Source: Phocoena phocoena (taxonomy: Eukaryota; Chordata; Mammalia; Artiodactyla; Phocoenidae). Taken from it: a DNA stretch of 64,000 nt. Position 1 is the stretch's first letter. Each line of letters starts with the position of its first letter. The notes under the pieces are model-generated. The model had not been told where the DNA came from, did not search any database, and saw only the letters and a program-made list of their open reading frames with translations. Positions 12,585 to 24,949 of this stretch are shown piece after piece. The stretch covers positions 48,093,158 through 48,157,157 of the forward strand of contig NC_089224.1 of NCBI RefSeq assembly GCF_963924675.1, in the 5' to 3' direction. The position numbers and the translations under genes were made by a program.

Positions 12585-13065
12585 TATCGGCCTCAATTTG
12601 ATCATGTTACTATTGTGCTCAGTTCTGGGGATAACATTTTTGGGGTGTAGATCATCTGCCCATTTGGGTGGGTAAGGGTTGGTCATGGGACGAAAAGGTG
12701 GAGGAACTGGGGCTATTGAATTGAAGCAGGGAAGACACTGGAGCAGCTGAGAGATTTTCTTCAAGGTGGAAGAAGGTGGAGACATCCTTTATGGCTCCGT
12801 ATGGCAGAAATAGGACCCATGGGTGGAAATTTAAGAAAGGCGTATTTGGACTCCATGTCAGGGAGAATGTTTCAACATTTGGAGCTGTCATTAGGGGATG
12901 GGTTATCTCGAAAAGTGGCGTGTTTCCCATCCCTGGAACATTTCAGACAGAGGCTGAATGACCATCTGCTAAGGAATGCGGCAGAGAGGATTCCAGCTTT
13001 GAGTGGGAGTTTGGACTAATGACCTCTAATGTTGCTTCCAGCTCTAAGATTTGGAGTTTCTAGTA
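12585..13065 (+). mobile_element. L3 / CR1-like LINE remnant
   Basis: The landmarks of a CR1/L3 3' region occur in order on the plus strand: 'tgctcagttctggggataac', 'gaggaactggggctattg', 'ggacccatgggtggaaattt', 'acatttcagacagaggctgaatgaccatc' in pattern, and the end 'gcttccagctctaagatt'. CR1/L3 elements are ancient and inactive in placental mammals. Short open frames within this stretch are chance remnants of non-coding 3' sequence. Confidence 0.65.
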
Positions 13066-13069
13066 TAGT

Positions 13070-15435
13070 GTCCTGTGCACAAATCCTTATGCCCTGTGAA
13101 ATTTGTTCTAAATCTCCGGAATCTGGGCCTTTAAACATCTCAAAGGATGTTCATAATTGTCTTTGAATAAACATGCACGGGGCCCGGTATTTTCTGTAAA
13201 CATCTTTGCAGGAAGCAGTTTCCCACACAACTAACTGGCTGTAAGGCAATTTTGTCATAAAAGATAAAATAACTGGTTGACAGGTTGGGTTGACAGTTTC
13301 AAACAGGTTTTATATTATATAAATCTTAGGCCTCATAATGGTCCATACAGTGACCAGTAGATGTGGCGGTCTTAAAATAGCGGATGATGAAAACTACATA
13401 TAGTGACTTGATAGAAAGTACGGTGATAAGAAAATTTACGGGAAGTAAGAAATAAGAGAATGTAAGACCAGATGGCATACTATACTAGAAAATGATAATG
13501 TATCAGTTTGCAAATCCTTTGTTGAGCACAGTGACCCTGCCCACTTGTCAAAACTAAAAGTTGATTAAGCTATGGCGAATATAAAAGAGGCGGTTAATCA
13601 TTCACGACAGTCTTCAAGAGGTTTAACTATCAATTCTTTAGCTAATTTAGATACGACAGCTTGTTCTGTAAGGCCATTTTTACCAAATTTATCACTCAAT
13701 ACTAGAAGTTGGAAGCAAAGGAAGAAGCGAGAGCATCCCAGCCCCCAAAAAGAAATAGTTCTGTGATTCATGAGGAGTATAAGCTTCTTGAAAATGGTGA
13801 TTTTTGTTTAGTCTTGTCTTGCTATTTGACGGTGGAGAACATGATGTGGATAGAATTTTGTTATTTGGCACAGAATCAGACTTAGATAACTTGGTGAAAT
13901 ACAAGGACTGGGCACGTGGAGGAACATGTAAATGTATTAGTTCAGATATGTACTAACAGTTACATAGGTTACATATATTGATAAGAAATACCAGCGTCCC
14001 TCGTCTGTTCTATTTCCAGGGAAACATGAAGAGACTTACAGAAAGGTTTTTTTTTTATATATCATAAAGAACTTACATTAGACTTTGAATCCTTAGTGAC
14101 TGACTTTGAGAAAGGGAGCACCATTGCTCTAAGATACACTCAAATACAACTATAACTGTGAATCTACATACATTTTAAATGTATTTAAATTTCTTTTCTG
14201 TACTTTCATTTTTCACAATAAAAGCTCCTTAAACTTCTGTTATTAATGTTTCATGTTCCATCATGCCCTTTTTAGTGACCTACTTTTATTTTATTTTCGT
14301 TATTTTATCTTTTAATGGCATAATGAGCCACATCGATACTCTTTTAGCTTCTTCCACAGATGGGGTATTTTATGGGATTTGTTTCTGACAGCGCCAGGTT
14401 CTTGGAAGTATCTAAGGAGCACTCACATGCGTTCGTATTCTGGACTTATAAATTCAACACCTCAACAAATAAAAACACCTCTGGGACATTTCTGAAACTG
14501 AGCTACGTCTATCTTGACTGAAATCTCCTTTTTCGCTATTGTCCAGTAGGGGCTGGTGGCACAGGTGTGGCACATGTGTACACCCAGTAGGGTGCAGGTT
14601 ACAACTGTTCTGCATACCTGGACACACAGTCTGTGTGGCATTCAGTGATTAGCGCATCCACCTGGAGAGCTTGGCACCATTTCCCCACCGTCTCTGTGGG
14701 GACCTAAAATACACAAATGTCACGTGACTCATTTGGTCTCCTATTATATGTCTCTATAGATAATTTATGGCTAAATCACTAAAGGGCTCATCATTTTAAC
14801 CCACCCCTTGCCCCAACTAAAAGTACTTATAAGTAGTATTGGTTAGTAGTACAAGTGGCCTCAACTTCTTTCTCCTCTTACTCAAGTTCATTCAGCAAAC
14901 TTATATTTCCTCTTTTGAGAAGCACAATTTTCATTCCAGTTGAAGGGGTGTAAGCCTGGTACAAGCAGTTTTCTGGGGACTAGGGCAGCTGACAGAGGAT
15001 GGATTGTGTTTGCCTCAGTATCCCTGGTAGAGAGGAGCTCACAGAGCTGCTTCTAGATCTGTGATGCTTTGGCAGTTGGGGAAAGAGTAGAGGTCAGTGG
15101 GATGGGACTGCAGGTGTCACATTAAACTCATTTACATGTGTCTATCTAAAGCATATTTTAGTTTTCTACCCACAGCTAGAACATTTTCAAATTCTGTACA
15201 AACACACACCTGGAGAAAGGTTAGAACCAGCTCAATTCCAAGTCCCTAAGGTTTATTGGAACATTCCTCTGGATTGGCGACTTCTAACATAAGCATTGCA
15301 GAGAGGAAGAAAGGCTGAACTTGGCATGAGAAGGAGACCTCAGGCAAATATACCCTAGGAAGCCATTGTGGGTTCACAGAAAAATAACAGTATTGATGAA
15401 GGCTTGCAATAACACCTGCTTACTGATACTTTAGC
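13070..15435. other. Unassigned DNA
   Basis: No repeat or gene is recognisable. It is AT-rich with scattered homopolymer runs. The open frame at 13,572-13,766 has no motif or splice context and is not called as a gene. Confidence 0.35.
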
Positions 15436-15436
15436 A

Positions 15437-15602
15437 TCGTGCTTTCAAAGCATTAGCTGCAGCCCAGCAGCAAGGACACATCACCTGGTGATTGTTAAGA
15501 AGGCAGCATATCAGGCCCCACTCCAGACCTTCTGAATCAGTCTGTTCAAGACCCTCCCATGAGGCCTATGTGTACAAAATGTTAAGAAGTCCTGCTTTAA
15601 AA
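15437..15602 (+). mobile_element. MER5A-type hAT-Charlie element
   Basis: 'agcagcaaggacacatcacctgg', 'ccccactccagaccttctga' and 'atcag', then the end 'agtcctgctttaaaac' match the order of MER5A, a short non-autonomous hAT element. It carries no transposase, and the terminal inverted repeats are degraded. Confidence 0.65.
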
Positions 15603-18228
15603 CATACTACGATCAGATCGATGGAGAGTTAAAGTGAAATGAAATTTCACTTAATGGAAAACAAAAACAAAAACCTTTGTGTTTTAAAAGCGGAAACAAA
15701 ACTTTTAGACCCCCTCCGCCTAAAGGGGAATGATGAATTAGTAAGAGAACTATTTAAGGCTAATGAATAAACTTAATGACGTTCTGCATTTGAAGTTAAT
15801 GTTAATCTGTTTTTCCAGGGTAAAGGGACTTCTGAAAGCATTGTTCTGGGTGATTCAACTATAATTTAATTAGTGACTGGAGAAGCAATGGAGTAAAAAT
15901 TTCAGTTTAACTTAAAAACACTCCTTTATTTCACCTCTCCGATTTTCTGCTCACCCTAGCACACCAACTCATGAGTCACATCCAGATCCCAACACCAATC
16001 AGAAACCTAAAGCATTTTTTGGGGGATATCGTGACAAGTCACTTTTTTTTTTCCCCCTTAACCGCACAGAGCTCTTTTGCAATCACAATAAGGTTTTGCA
16101 AAAACATGCAGTGAAAGCTATAAAAGTTATGAAGTCATTTTTAGATTGATTAAAGGGTTATGAATTCCAAGCAAAGAGAGTAATGTTTCCAAAAATAGTG
16201 TGGCTGACCTAGTGGCAAAGAATATGCCATTACGAAATGCAAAATTTACAGATGCAAATACACGTATGTGTGTATGTGTATTTATGTGAGAATATAAACT
16301 CTAAAAATGCTATGAAGTAATGAAAATAGCAATTGCTGGTGGGGTTTGCAAAAATGCTATAATTCAGACACACACCATTAAAAAACTCATTGATAAATCA
16401 TTGGAACTCATAGCTGACTTTTGATTTATTCTTGCGCCGACTGTAGTTGTGACTCCAGGGAGATGTTTATATGCCGACAGTTTCAGTGAGGAGCGGCGGC
16501 AATAGCTAATCTGCTCAGTTTTTGAACTCTAAGAGTTATGCTTTGAATTAAAGAAGATTTATGGAGGGAGCAATGGCTTTTTATGGATTACATGCTAAAG
16601 ATCAGAATGAGTAAGAAAGAAGACATTCAAAAGAACTGAGGCTTTTTATTTACACACATTAAAGAAAAATACAGTTGAAACGGTCAAAAATCATGTACAT
16701 TGCCTCAGTTTTATATACAACATAATTTGCCTTCTCCTGTTTACATGCTACTGTTTGATCGTGTTCTGACTTATGATGTCTTGCAATTGTTGTATATGTA
16801 TGATGTTCTTTTTCTGCCAACAAGAGAGATCCTTGCAATCTTTTCTGTTCTCTTTAGTGCCAAGTACAATGCCAGGTACATAACAGATTTTATAAAAGCC
16901 GATTGAATTTTGTGGACAAATTATATAATGATCTAAAATTGCTTTACCATGCTTGGATGACTAAGATCTTAATATAAAAGGTAAACCCTCAAGAAATAAC
17001 ACTGTTTCGGGAGGGGGCAGGGGAGGTGGAGAAGGAGGGTGGCAAACTGCCTGACAGCTCCAGCATTGCAATACTTTGCAACATTAGACATCAAAGACCT
17101 GGACCAGGCACAAAAGAAGGATGGGGACTCTGTTCTCTGCCACATTCTAAGTGCAAACCATATCTACTTTAACGCAGTCACGGGGAAATAAGTGGGGATC
17201 GAGTGGGTTTCATCATCTCTGAATTCACTTTGAATGGCACGACAGGCCCTGCCCCTGCTTTAGAATAAAGACCCAACACTTAGCCGCAAGCTTAAGCAAA
17301 ACTTTTGAGCTAATTGAAAGGTTTTGAAAATGTAGGGCTTTGTGCTTGCCTTTTGAAGCTTCAAGCCTCAAGGCAGGTCCTGGGCTCCTGCCTGAGCATG
17401 AACAACTCTAAAGATGTTAAGAGAGCAAGAGAAGAATGAGGACAAAGCTAGTCAGCGTCTCTAGTTCAAGTTAAAGTGCACTAAAAGAAGGGCTGTAAGG
17501 CAATAGGCATAAAACTGTTAAGATTTTTTAAACTTTCTATTTCTCTTTACCTTATACTGTCTTATTACCTCTATCATTGAATATTCACTCATGGTAACTT
17601 TTATTATTTGCTTTGATATAAAAGTAATCTCACTAATATTTTAGCAACATACACCTATAAAATAGGCAGATTACCTGTTTTTGCTGCCTATCAAATTGCT
17701 TTCATCTCCCAAACACAGAATGATTCATGGAAAAATCCATTGAAAGTGTATTTAACTGAGTATATCCCTATTCAGCAGTTTAGTGAGTCAATTAATACAA
17801 ATATAAGCTGAAAACTTACTAACCAAAGCTGATAATTACTAAATCTGTTCTTAACTAATGAAGAGTTGTGTGTACTGGGTTTTAGTTAGATTTATTTAAT
17901 TCCAAGTTTTCCCAGTTTGCTTTAAAATATGTCTTAGATGACTAGACAATCAGGTGGAAAAAAGCCATTTGGGAACAATAATCACCGAAGCTTCAATATA
18001 GCTATTCTGCTTAAAATGTTTCAAGAGAGCTGTAATTTCAAAGTAAGGCTTTATATGAGATATATATATCAACTGATAAAAATGTTTCCAAGATACAACA
18101 ATTCTCCAAGCCTGTAATAAAACCTTTTATAATATTGACCTGATTCATTAAGGAATAGCCTCTTTGGAAAAAATAAAGAGGTCAATTGTTCCCTATTCTT
18201 CATTTGGTTAAGGGCTATAGATGCTCAT
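15603..18228. other. Unassigned DNA, possible conserved non-coding segment
   Basis: No repeat is evident for about 2.6 kb, except for a weak L2-like end near 16,855-16,905. The part at 15,700-16,540 has many homeodomain-like TAAT cores and a small CpG-bearing island at 16,432-16,505 with 'gaggagcggcggcaatagc'. Long repeat-free AT-rich DNA of this kind often holds developmental enhancers, but that is inference. Confidence 0.3.
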
Positions 18229-18231
18229 TTC

Positions 18232-18355
18232 AGACTAACAGCATAGCAATTTAGAAAGTGTGCAAGTTCTGGATTCTGGCCCAAGTGTGAGTCCAGCTTG
18301 TGTTACCTTGGGCAAGTAGAAATATCTCTGGGTCTCCGTTTCCTCACAGGAGACA
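18232..18355 (+). repeat. MIR SINE
   Basis: 'taacagcatagcaatttaga', 'caagttctggattctgg', 'gtgttaccttgggcaag' and 'ctctgggtctccgtttcctca' reproduce the MIR core and the following block in order. Confidence 0.7.
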
Positions 18356-18359
18356 GCAT

Positions 18360-19660
18360 GACCTGTGTTTGAGTGTGGGACCTCCCTGGGATCAGAGCTT
18401 GGTACCTGCACTAACTCTATGACCACTGGCAGATTACCTAAATTCTCATCATTTGAGATGTTATTAGCTCAGAAGCAGAAAATGTGTTTAAGATGCGTGG
18501 AAACTCCTAACCATGGTAAGCTATTATTAGTAACTAATTTCATAATTATGATTGCCACCAGGAAGCCAAGCAGCTGAGTCTCAAAATGCAAAAGAAATAC
18601 TGAATTCCTTACTCCTTTGACCATGGTCTTTTCTTATATCTAGTGAATTATTTGCCAATCTAATTTAAGAGAAGCTGAAAATGCAAGTATCCCTTTAGGC
18701 AGGGGAAGTAACTTGAATGCAACAGAAAAAGGTGCTATTAACATGTTTTCTTCTACCCCAGTCCTCTGCTGTCTGGGTCATGGAGACTTCCTGGGTGTAG
18801 CATCGCTGGCCAGTGGACTGACCCCTTGGCAAGGATTCTTCCTCCCATCACTGGGTTTTTGTTCTTGACCAAGTAGTGCCATGAATCAGGCTATCTCATC
18901 TGATCTATTTATGATTCTGAGAAATTTAGTGGTCAGTGCCCCTCCACCAAAGAATTCTAATTAGAATTTCTGTAGCTACATCTTTGATGGAATAAACTGA
19001 GTATATTAGGGGAAAAAATAGACATACCCCACGCTCAATGTTGAGCTCTCTCAGATGCGTAAGAATTTTTCTGGGAAATTTTTCATTGATGGTCTCCTCT
19101 TCCAGCAATAACACTTTCCCCCCAACTCCTTTATTATTTAGAATCTCTAAAGTTTTCTTTTTTAATCGACACATAAGTATTGCTGTGAAACTAAGAACTA
19201 TACTCAACCAGTGTCAGGGCCATAGTGAAGTAAGAAGTTGGCTTTTTTTTTTTCTTCCAAATTCTCACAGGCATTGGAAGCTCTCTTGGATACTTTAGCA
19301 ATGTTTGGGGATTAATAAATTTTTGGTGCTTGGCTAAGGGTATATTTTTGGGCAGCATGTTGGAAAAGAGAATTCTTAGAGAGGGTAGCAAATCTGGTTA
19401 AGGGATGGCTGTGATAAGACTGAAGGTGCACGTTTAGTACACATCTTGTCCAGGTTGTTCCACTCTACTATGGGAACTCCCGTAATGCCAATCATTTTAC
19501 AATTCCCTTTTTTAGGTGAGAGAAAGCGAGAGAGTTAGTAAATGCCCACGTGAATCCCTAGAACAACACTGTAATGCAGATATTATCAGTTCCCAATTTC
19601 AGTCCCCATCCTTCCTCTTGGTGCTTTCAGTAGTGTTTGAAAAGTGTAATTAAGGCCTTT
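18360..19660. other. Unassigned DNA
   Basis: No gene or clear repeat. Open frames on both strands around 18,926-19,391 overlap in opposite directions and lack supporting features. Confidence 0.35.
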
Positions 19661-19661
19661 A

Positions 19662-20095
19662 ACACAATGGACTATTACTCAGCCGTAAGAAAGAATGAAA
19701 ATCTGCCATTCGAGCAAAGTGGATGGACCTAGAGAATGTTATGCTTAAGGAAATCAGAGTAAGACAAATACTGTACTATATCACTTGTGGAATCTAAAAA
19801 TTAAAACAAACAAATGTATAATATACAGCAAAACAGAAACAGACTCACAGATGTAGAGAACAAACTAGTGGGCTCCAGTGGGGCGGACTGGGGAGCAGGG
19901 AGACAGGTGTATGGGATTAAGAGATACAAACTATTATGTATAAAATAGACAAGCAACAAGGATTGACTGTATAGCACAGGGAATTATAGTCTTATAATAA
20001 CTTTTAATGGAGTATAATCTGTAAAAATACTGAATCGCTATGCTGTACACCCGAAACTAATATTGTAAAGAACTACAGTTCAATTAAAAATAAAA
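19662..20095 (+). mobile_element. 5'-truncated L1, ORF2 end and 3' UTR
   Basis: It starts in the last ORF2 codons ('acaatggactattactcagcc', 'aatgaaaatctgccattcg') and runs through a 3' UTR with 'gcacagggaattatagtc' and 'gctgtacacccgaaac' to an A-rich tail at about 20,080-20,096. Older than the L1 at 31 kb, it has no usable frame. Confidence 0.75.
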
Positions 20096-20652
20096 ATCCT
20101 TCAGTAGTTCAGCCTTGTTTTCAGGCAGTTGCCAACTAATATCCAAATTATAGGTGGTCAACCGCTTTCTGAGGGGATATTTGCATAAAAGTTTATCGGA
20201 AGACTAATGTATCTTGAGTGATGGAGGATGGTGGAGCTTCAGATATCACAACAGTGCATTAGAGTATGGTGGGTCAGAAAAGGCTGGCTCCAGAGCACCC
20301 CACAAAAACTTAAGATTCTGCTTGAAAGTAAAGCCCACTAGGCAATACATGAGACAAGGTAGGTGCATCTGAGTGGCTCAACCAAGACCACCACCAGAAA
20401 GACAATCTAAAGCACCTCTTTCTGGATCAGAAGTGAGTTAATCATCTTAGTTCTTCGAAATAAACAGGAAAATGTGGGTAGGGCTTTCCTCCCTACATAT
20501 ATGCTTAGTATTTTGGTTCTTCTATTTTTCTAACTTTAATATTCATTATTCAATGTTATCAAATGTCATCATTTCTGTGCAAACTTTTCTGGGGAATTAC
20601 CTTTTCTGGAGAAATCCCTCACAGTAATTGTTTCACTTCTCTCGTGAGCTTA

Positions 20653-20886
20653 TTAAATTAAGTCTTTTTTTTTTTTTTTTTTCGGTACGCGGGCCTCTCA
20701 CTGTTGTAGCCTCTCCCGCTACTGAGCACAGGCTCCGGATGCGCAGGCTCAGCGGCCATGGCTCACGGGCCCAGCCGCTCCGCGGCATGTGGGATCTTCC
20801 CGGACCGGGGCACGAACCCGCGTCCCCTGCATCGGCAGGCGGACTCTCAACCACTGCACCACCAGGGAAGCCCTTAAATTAAGTCT
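20653..20886 (-). mobile_element. CHR-type SINE with target-site duplication
   Basis: The SINE body (20,666-20,873, reverse orientation, poly(T) at the left) is flanked by a perfect 13-bp duplication, ttaaattaagtct, at 20,653-20,665 and 20,874-20,886. The perfect duplication and low decay indicate a fairly recent L1-driven insertion. Open frames across it on both strands are SINE shadows. Confidence 0.9.
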
Positions 20887-21201
20887 TGACTTAAGGTCGT
20901 GTCCACTCCTTGTTGCCTCGCTAGGCCATGAGCGCTGTCATGGGGACTGTCCAAGCCCCATCTTTCCAGTCCCTCAGCACAGCACTTAGTGTCGGAGTAC
21001 TCACTGAATGAGTTGCTAGGCGTGGCATGAATCTTCTCATAGCACGAGTTCAACAGGGCAGTTGCCTTCGGCCTCACTTGCTTGTGCTTTGATTGGCTGG
21101 AAGGGTCATTAGAGAGTCTTGGAAACTGAAAGTCATTAATAGCTCAGCTTCTTGTTCCCTTCCTCACCACTAAGCAAGGCCAGATCTAAAACATCCCAGA
21201 C

Positions 21202-21268
21202 GGGGGTGGGCGGGGGGGGGGGTGGGGGGGGTGGGGGGGGTGGGGGGGGGTGGGGTAAGGGGGTGGGG
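21202..21268 (+). repeat. G-rich low-complexity tract
   Basis: Runs of 4-13 G are separated by single T or C. The tract contains many more than four G-runs, so the plus strand could form a G-quadruplex. There is no coding content. Its length may be unreliable in an assembly. Confidence 0.85.
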
Positions 21269-21739
21269 AATTGATCTTATTTTAGAAGACATTCAGAGAT
21301 ACCAATGAAGTAAGAACTTCTTTGAGGTTTAAATTTAGCATATCTTTGCAGAACTAGCTCAAATGTTGTCATGTTGAGCTACCTTTGTGCCCTTTACTCA
21401 GAAACATTATCTACATACCAAAACCTTACCCATTAGCCAGTGGGGTAAAGATGTGGAGGATAAATGCTATTAAGGGATATGTTTATCTTAACCTTATCCT
21501 GCAAAACTGAAGACATGAAATTTACGACTGAAGATATGAATACATTTTAAAGCTTTAAATTCTTTTAACAGGCCATGGAAACCATCCCATATTGTAAATA
21601 AGATGTGGATCCCTTACTCATTTTGCAAGAAGACTTGGTTTCAACAGTCAGTCTTCTATAATGAAGCTCAGGAAAATGTGTCTTCCCTTTCCTCTGTTCT
21701 CCAAAAGCACATCCTTGTACCTCTCATCAAGCATTAATA

Positions 21740-21905
21740 CCATTTTAATTTTGTTTCATAAGTGTTTATCATCTTGTCAATTGGGACTATATTGTTCTCA
21801 AGGAACTGCATCCCTCTAAGTGCCTAGTACAGTGGCTAGGACAGATTCTCCATTAAGTACCTCTAACAGATTCTCCATTCAGTTTTGTTGAATGAATAAA
21901 TAATG
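21740..21905 (+). repeat. L2 LINE 3' end
   Basis: 'gcatccctctaagtgcctag', 'tacagtggctaggacag' and the ending 'gttgaatgaataaataatg' match the L2 3' end. The phrase 'acagattctccatt' occurs twice (about 21,841 and 21,867), a small internal duplication. Confidence 0.55.
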
Positions 21906-22555
21906 TATTCATGTAAGCTACTTCCCTCTCAAGAAATGTCAAAGAAAGACCAAGATTGAGTGTGTGTGTTTACATGTTTAATAATGAATGGGGCTGGGGG
22001 TAAGGATCTAAGGGGGTATCAATCGGACCAGAGACTATAGGGTAATCAATTCTTTGTTGGCATCTCTTAAAATGTACATTTCCTACACAAGTGACCTATG
22101 CCAGACAACAAGTTTAAAGCTCTCTTTCTTAGTTTCTGGTTAATTTATGATTTTTTCCATTATTATCTAAAACATATATAGAAATAAAATCCAGTTTAAA
22201 TTGTCCAGAAAGTAATTTCTCTCTCTGAAGCAATAAAACATTTTTAGGCTCAAAGCCAGGTTAGTTCCTACACATGTAATCCCTGGGGGTCTTTAGGTCA
22301 CTAGCAAACGGACTTGGAAAATTTAATTAAAGAGATTTCCAGGAAGGGGAAAGAAATTAAAGCAACTGGCCACCACAACATGAAGGAGTTTTTATATCCT
22401 ACACGAAAGGTCTTACAACACAGGACACACCAAAATCTGGAAAACACAAAGGGGGATCTTCCAGAAGATTCTACAATGAACACTATTTAATAATTTAGTG
22501 CTACTGGCAACCCTGAGAAAGAACATTAGGGGGCAAGGTATTCTATTTGGTCACT
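21906..22555. other. Unassigned DNA
   Basis: No gene or repeat recognised beyond short AT-rich runs. Confidence 0.35.
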
Positions 22556-22557
22556 CA

Positions 22558-22960
22558 ATGACATTTAAGTATTCTTTGCTCTGTTTAAGACACTGTCATA
22601 GTGTTAGGGATGCAAAAATAAGCAAAATAAAGTCTTTATCCACATGGAGGTTATCTTTAGGACAGATAAACGGGAAAGCAAAGAGTTACTGAACAATATG
22701 ATAAGGGCTTGTGATACAGGCCATACCAGACACTATAGGAACAGAGAGGAAGAAAGCTCTGCATCCTTTGATGAACCCACGGGCAGGCTTCCCAGGACAT
22801 GCCTCGGTTGTATCTTTCACAAAGATCAGACAAGGAAAGATATTCTTTGTAGTAGGGCAAGATGGGAAATGACACAGAGGAGTGAGGGGCACACTGCATG
22901 TGAGGAACAAGGAGTCAGAGTAGTTGGAGCACAGTGTACACGTGGATGAGAAATGAGGTT
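22558..22960 (-). repeat. L2 LINE remnant
   Basis: The sequence begins as a reversed L2 3' end ('gacactgtcatagtgttagg', 'gatgcaaaaataagc') and continues as L2 body. The open frames here (for example 22,644-22,949) come from this remnant and have no recognisable product. Confidence 0.45.
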
Positions 22961-22996
22961 CAGGGAAGCAGTGGCAAGATCATGGCTTATATTATT

Positions 22997-23330
22997 AAAA
23001 AGAGGGATGACAGGGCTTCCCTGGCGGTGCAGCGGTTGGGAGTCTGCCTGCCAATGCAGGGGACGCGGGTTCGCACCCTGGTCTGGGAAGATCCCACATG
23101 CCGCGGAGCAACTGGGCCCGTGAGCCACAACTACTGAGCCTGCGCATCTGGAGCTTGTGCTCCTCAACAAGAGAGGTCACGATAGTGAGAGGCCCGCGCA
23201 CCGCGATGAAGAGTGGCCCCCGCTTGCCACAACTAGAGAAAGCCCTCGGACAGAAACAAAGACCCAACAGAGCCATAAATGAATAAATAAATTTTTAAAA
23301 ACTACTAAAAAAAAAAAAAAAGAGGGGTGA
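22997..23330 (+). mobile_element. CHR-type SINE (longer form) with target-site duplication
   Basis: The plus-strand SINE starts with 'gggcttccctggcggtgcag' at 23,013. It has a pol III B-box-like GGTTCGCACCC at 23,068-23,078, continues through a longer 3' body ('gcttgccacaactagag') and ends in A-rich sequence before 23,316. A 14-bp duplication (aaaaagagggatga / aaaaagaggggtga, one mismatch) flanks it at 22,997-23,010 and 23,317-23,330. It is longer than the four minus-strand copies, which suggests a different subfamily. Confidence 0.9.
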
Positions 23331-23984
23331 TAAGGAAACCACATAAATACAACAAGGAGGATGTGTCTGAATGCCATAGGAACATGGCTTAACATTATTC
23401 AGAGAGAAGTCAACGTACATTTCCTGATCTAGAAGAAGGGAATTCAGTGATGTATGTGAAGAACTCACAAGGGATGCCAGATAATAAGATCAGAGAGACA
23501 GAGAGAGACTGTTGTGACGTGACTGAAAATTCCAGGGACCTCACCAAAAACTCAGAAAATGGCAGGTATCCGAAATGCAGTTTCCAGTGGTCAAGGCTGC
23601 CTGTGTGTGTATAAGATTCCATTCAATAGCCAGAATATACTGCACTTTTAACTCAAGAAAACCACCAGGGAGACTTTATAGGAGACGAGGGAGAAATGAA
23701 ATGGAGATGAGCCAGATGCAGTTGTAAGTTGTCAATTTTATGACACTGTTTAACAGATATAAGCAGTATAACATTTAAATGGCTGCCATTATTTTACTTA
23801 GTTCTGTATCACAAAGCTATCACCAGTTCCCGCCTTCAGATAATTAACACTAAAACTACTGCTAGCATTGTATAGCAAATTCTGATGAAAGAAACATCTT
23901 GCAAATATTACAGTCTTAAATCCTTGACCATTTATAATAGTCTACTTCCATAATAAAGTAATAGCCCATTGGTAAATAGAGTGT
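23331..23984. other. Unassigned DNA
   Basis: No gene or repeat was recognised in this stretch. Confidence 0.3.
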
Positions 23985-24190
23985 TACACGTATTTTATTA
24001 CACACTTCATCTGTACTATTGCAAAATTCTTACACGTTATTATGATTCTATTCTTAAAAGTGAGAAAATCAGCTCTGAGAGGTTAAGAAAGTTATCCAAT
24101 ATCACACAGCTAGTAAGTGGTAGAGCCAAGATGCAAAACCAGGACTGCAAAGTTCATGCTCTTTCTGCTATCAATGGCAATCTATACTTA
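23985..24190 (-). repeat. MIR SINE
   Basis: The reversed MIR core is clear: 'gagaggttaagaaagttatcc', then 'cacacagctagtaagtggtagagcc' in pattern, then 'gcaaaaccaggactgc' and 'catgctctttctgctat'. Confidence 0.75.
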
Positions 24191-24197
24191 CAACATT

Positions 24198-24948
24198 AAA
24201 TGAGTCTATGTAAGTTGGTGTGGAAAACAGTGTGGAGGTTCCTCAGAAAACTAAAAATAGAATTACCATATGATTCAGCAATCTCACTCCTGGGTATATT
24301 CCCGGACAAAATTATAATTCAAAAGATACATGCACCCCTATGTTCACTGCAGCACTATTCACAATAGCCAAAACATGGAAACGACCTAAATGTCCATCAA
24401 CAGATGAATGGATCAAGAAGGCGTGGTACATACAGACAATGGAATACAACTCAGCCATAAAAAAGAATGAAATAATGCCATTTGTAGTAACATGATGAAA
24501 CTAGAGATTCTCATACTAAGTGAGGTAAGTCAGAAAGAGAAAGACAAATACCATATGATATCACTTATATGTGGAATTAAAACATGGCACAAGTGAACCT
24601 ATCTACAAAATAGAAACAGACATAGAGAACAGACTTGTGGTTGCCGAGGGGGAGGAGGCTGGGGGAGGGAAGGACTGGGAGTTTGGGATTATCAGATGTA
24701 AACTATTATATAGAGGATGGATAAACAACAAGTTTATCAGTCCTGTATAGCACAGGGAACTATATTCAGTATCCTGTGATAAACAGTGATGGAAAAGAAT
24801 ATTAAAAAAAGAATGTCTCTTTGTGTATAACTGAGTCACTTTGCTGTAGAGCAGAGATTGGCACAACACTGTAAATCAACTCTACTTCAATTTTAAAAAT
24901 TAAAAATAAAACAACTTTAAAAATAATAAAATAAATGTGTCTACATAA
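24198..24948 (+). mobile_element. 5'-truncated L1 3' end with target-site duplication
   Basis: The body (about 24,214-24,932) covers the last part of ORF2 ('ggaggttcctcagaaaac', 'cactcctgggtatattcc', 'gaatacaactcagcc') and the 3' UTR with an A-rich tail. Imperfect 16-bp duplications at 24,198-24,213 and 24,933-24,948 (aaatg-g-tcta core, 13 of 16 matching) flank it. It landed next to the MIR. No intact frame remains. Confidence 0.75.
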
Positions 24949-24949
24949 A

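Noticed and set aside
20628..20989. Frames with 'RSAAC/GSRAQPLRGMWDLP'-type peptides near SINEs
   Set aside because: The same peptides occur at 10.0, 20.7, 23.0, 47.4 and 48.4 kb, exactly where the SINEs lie. They are SINE shadows.
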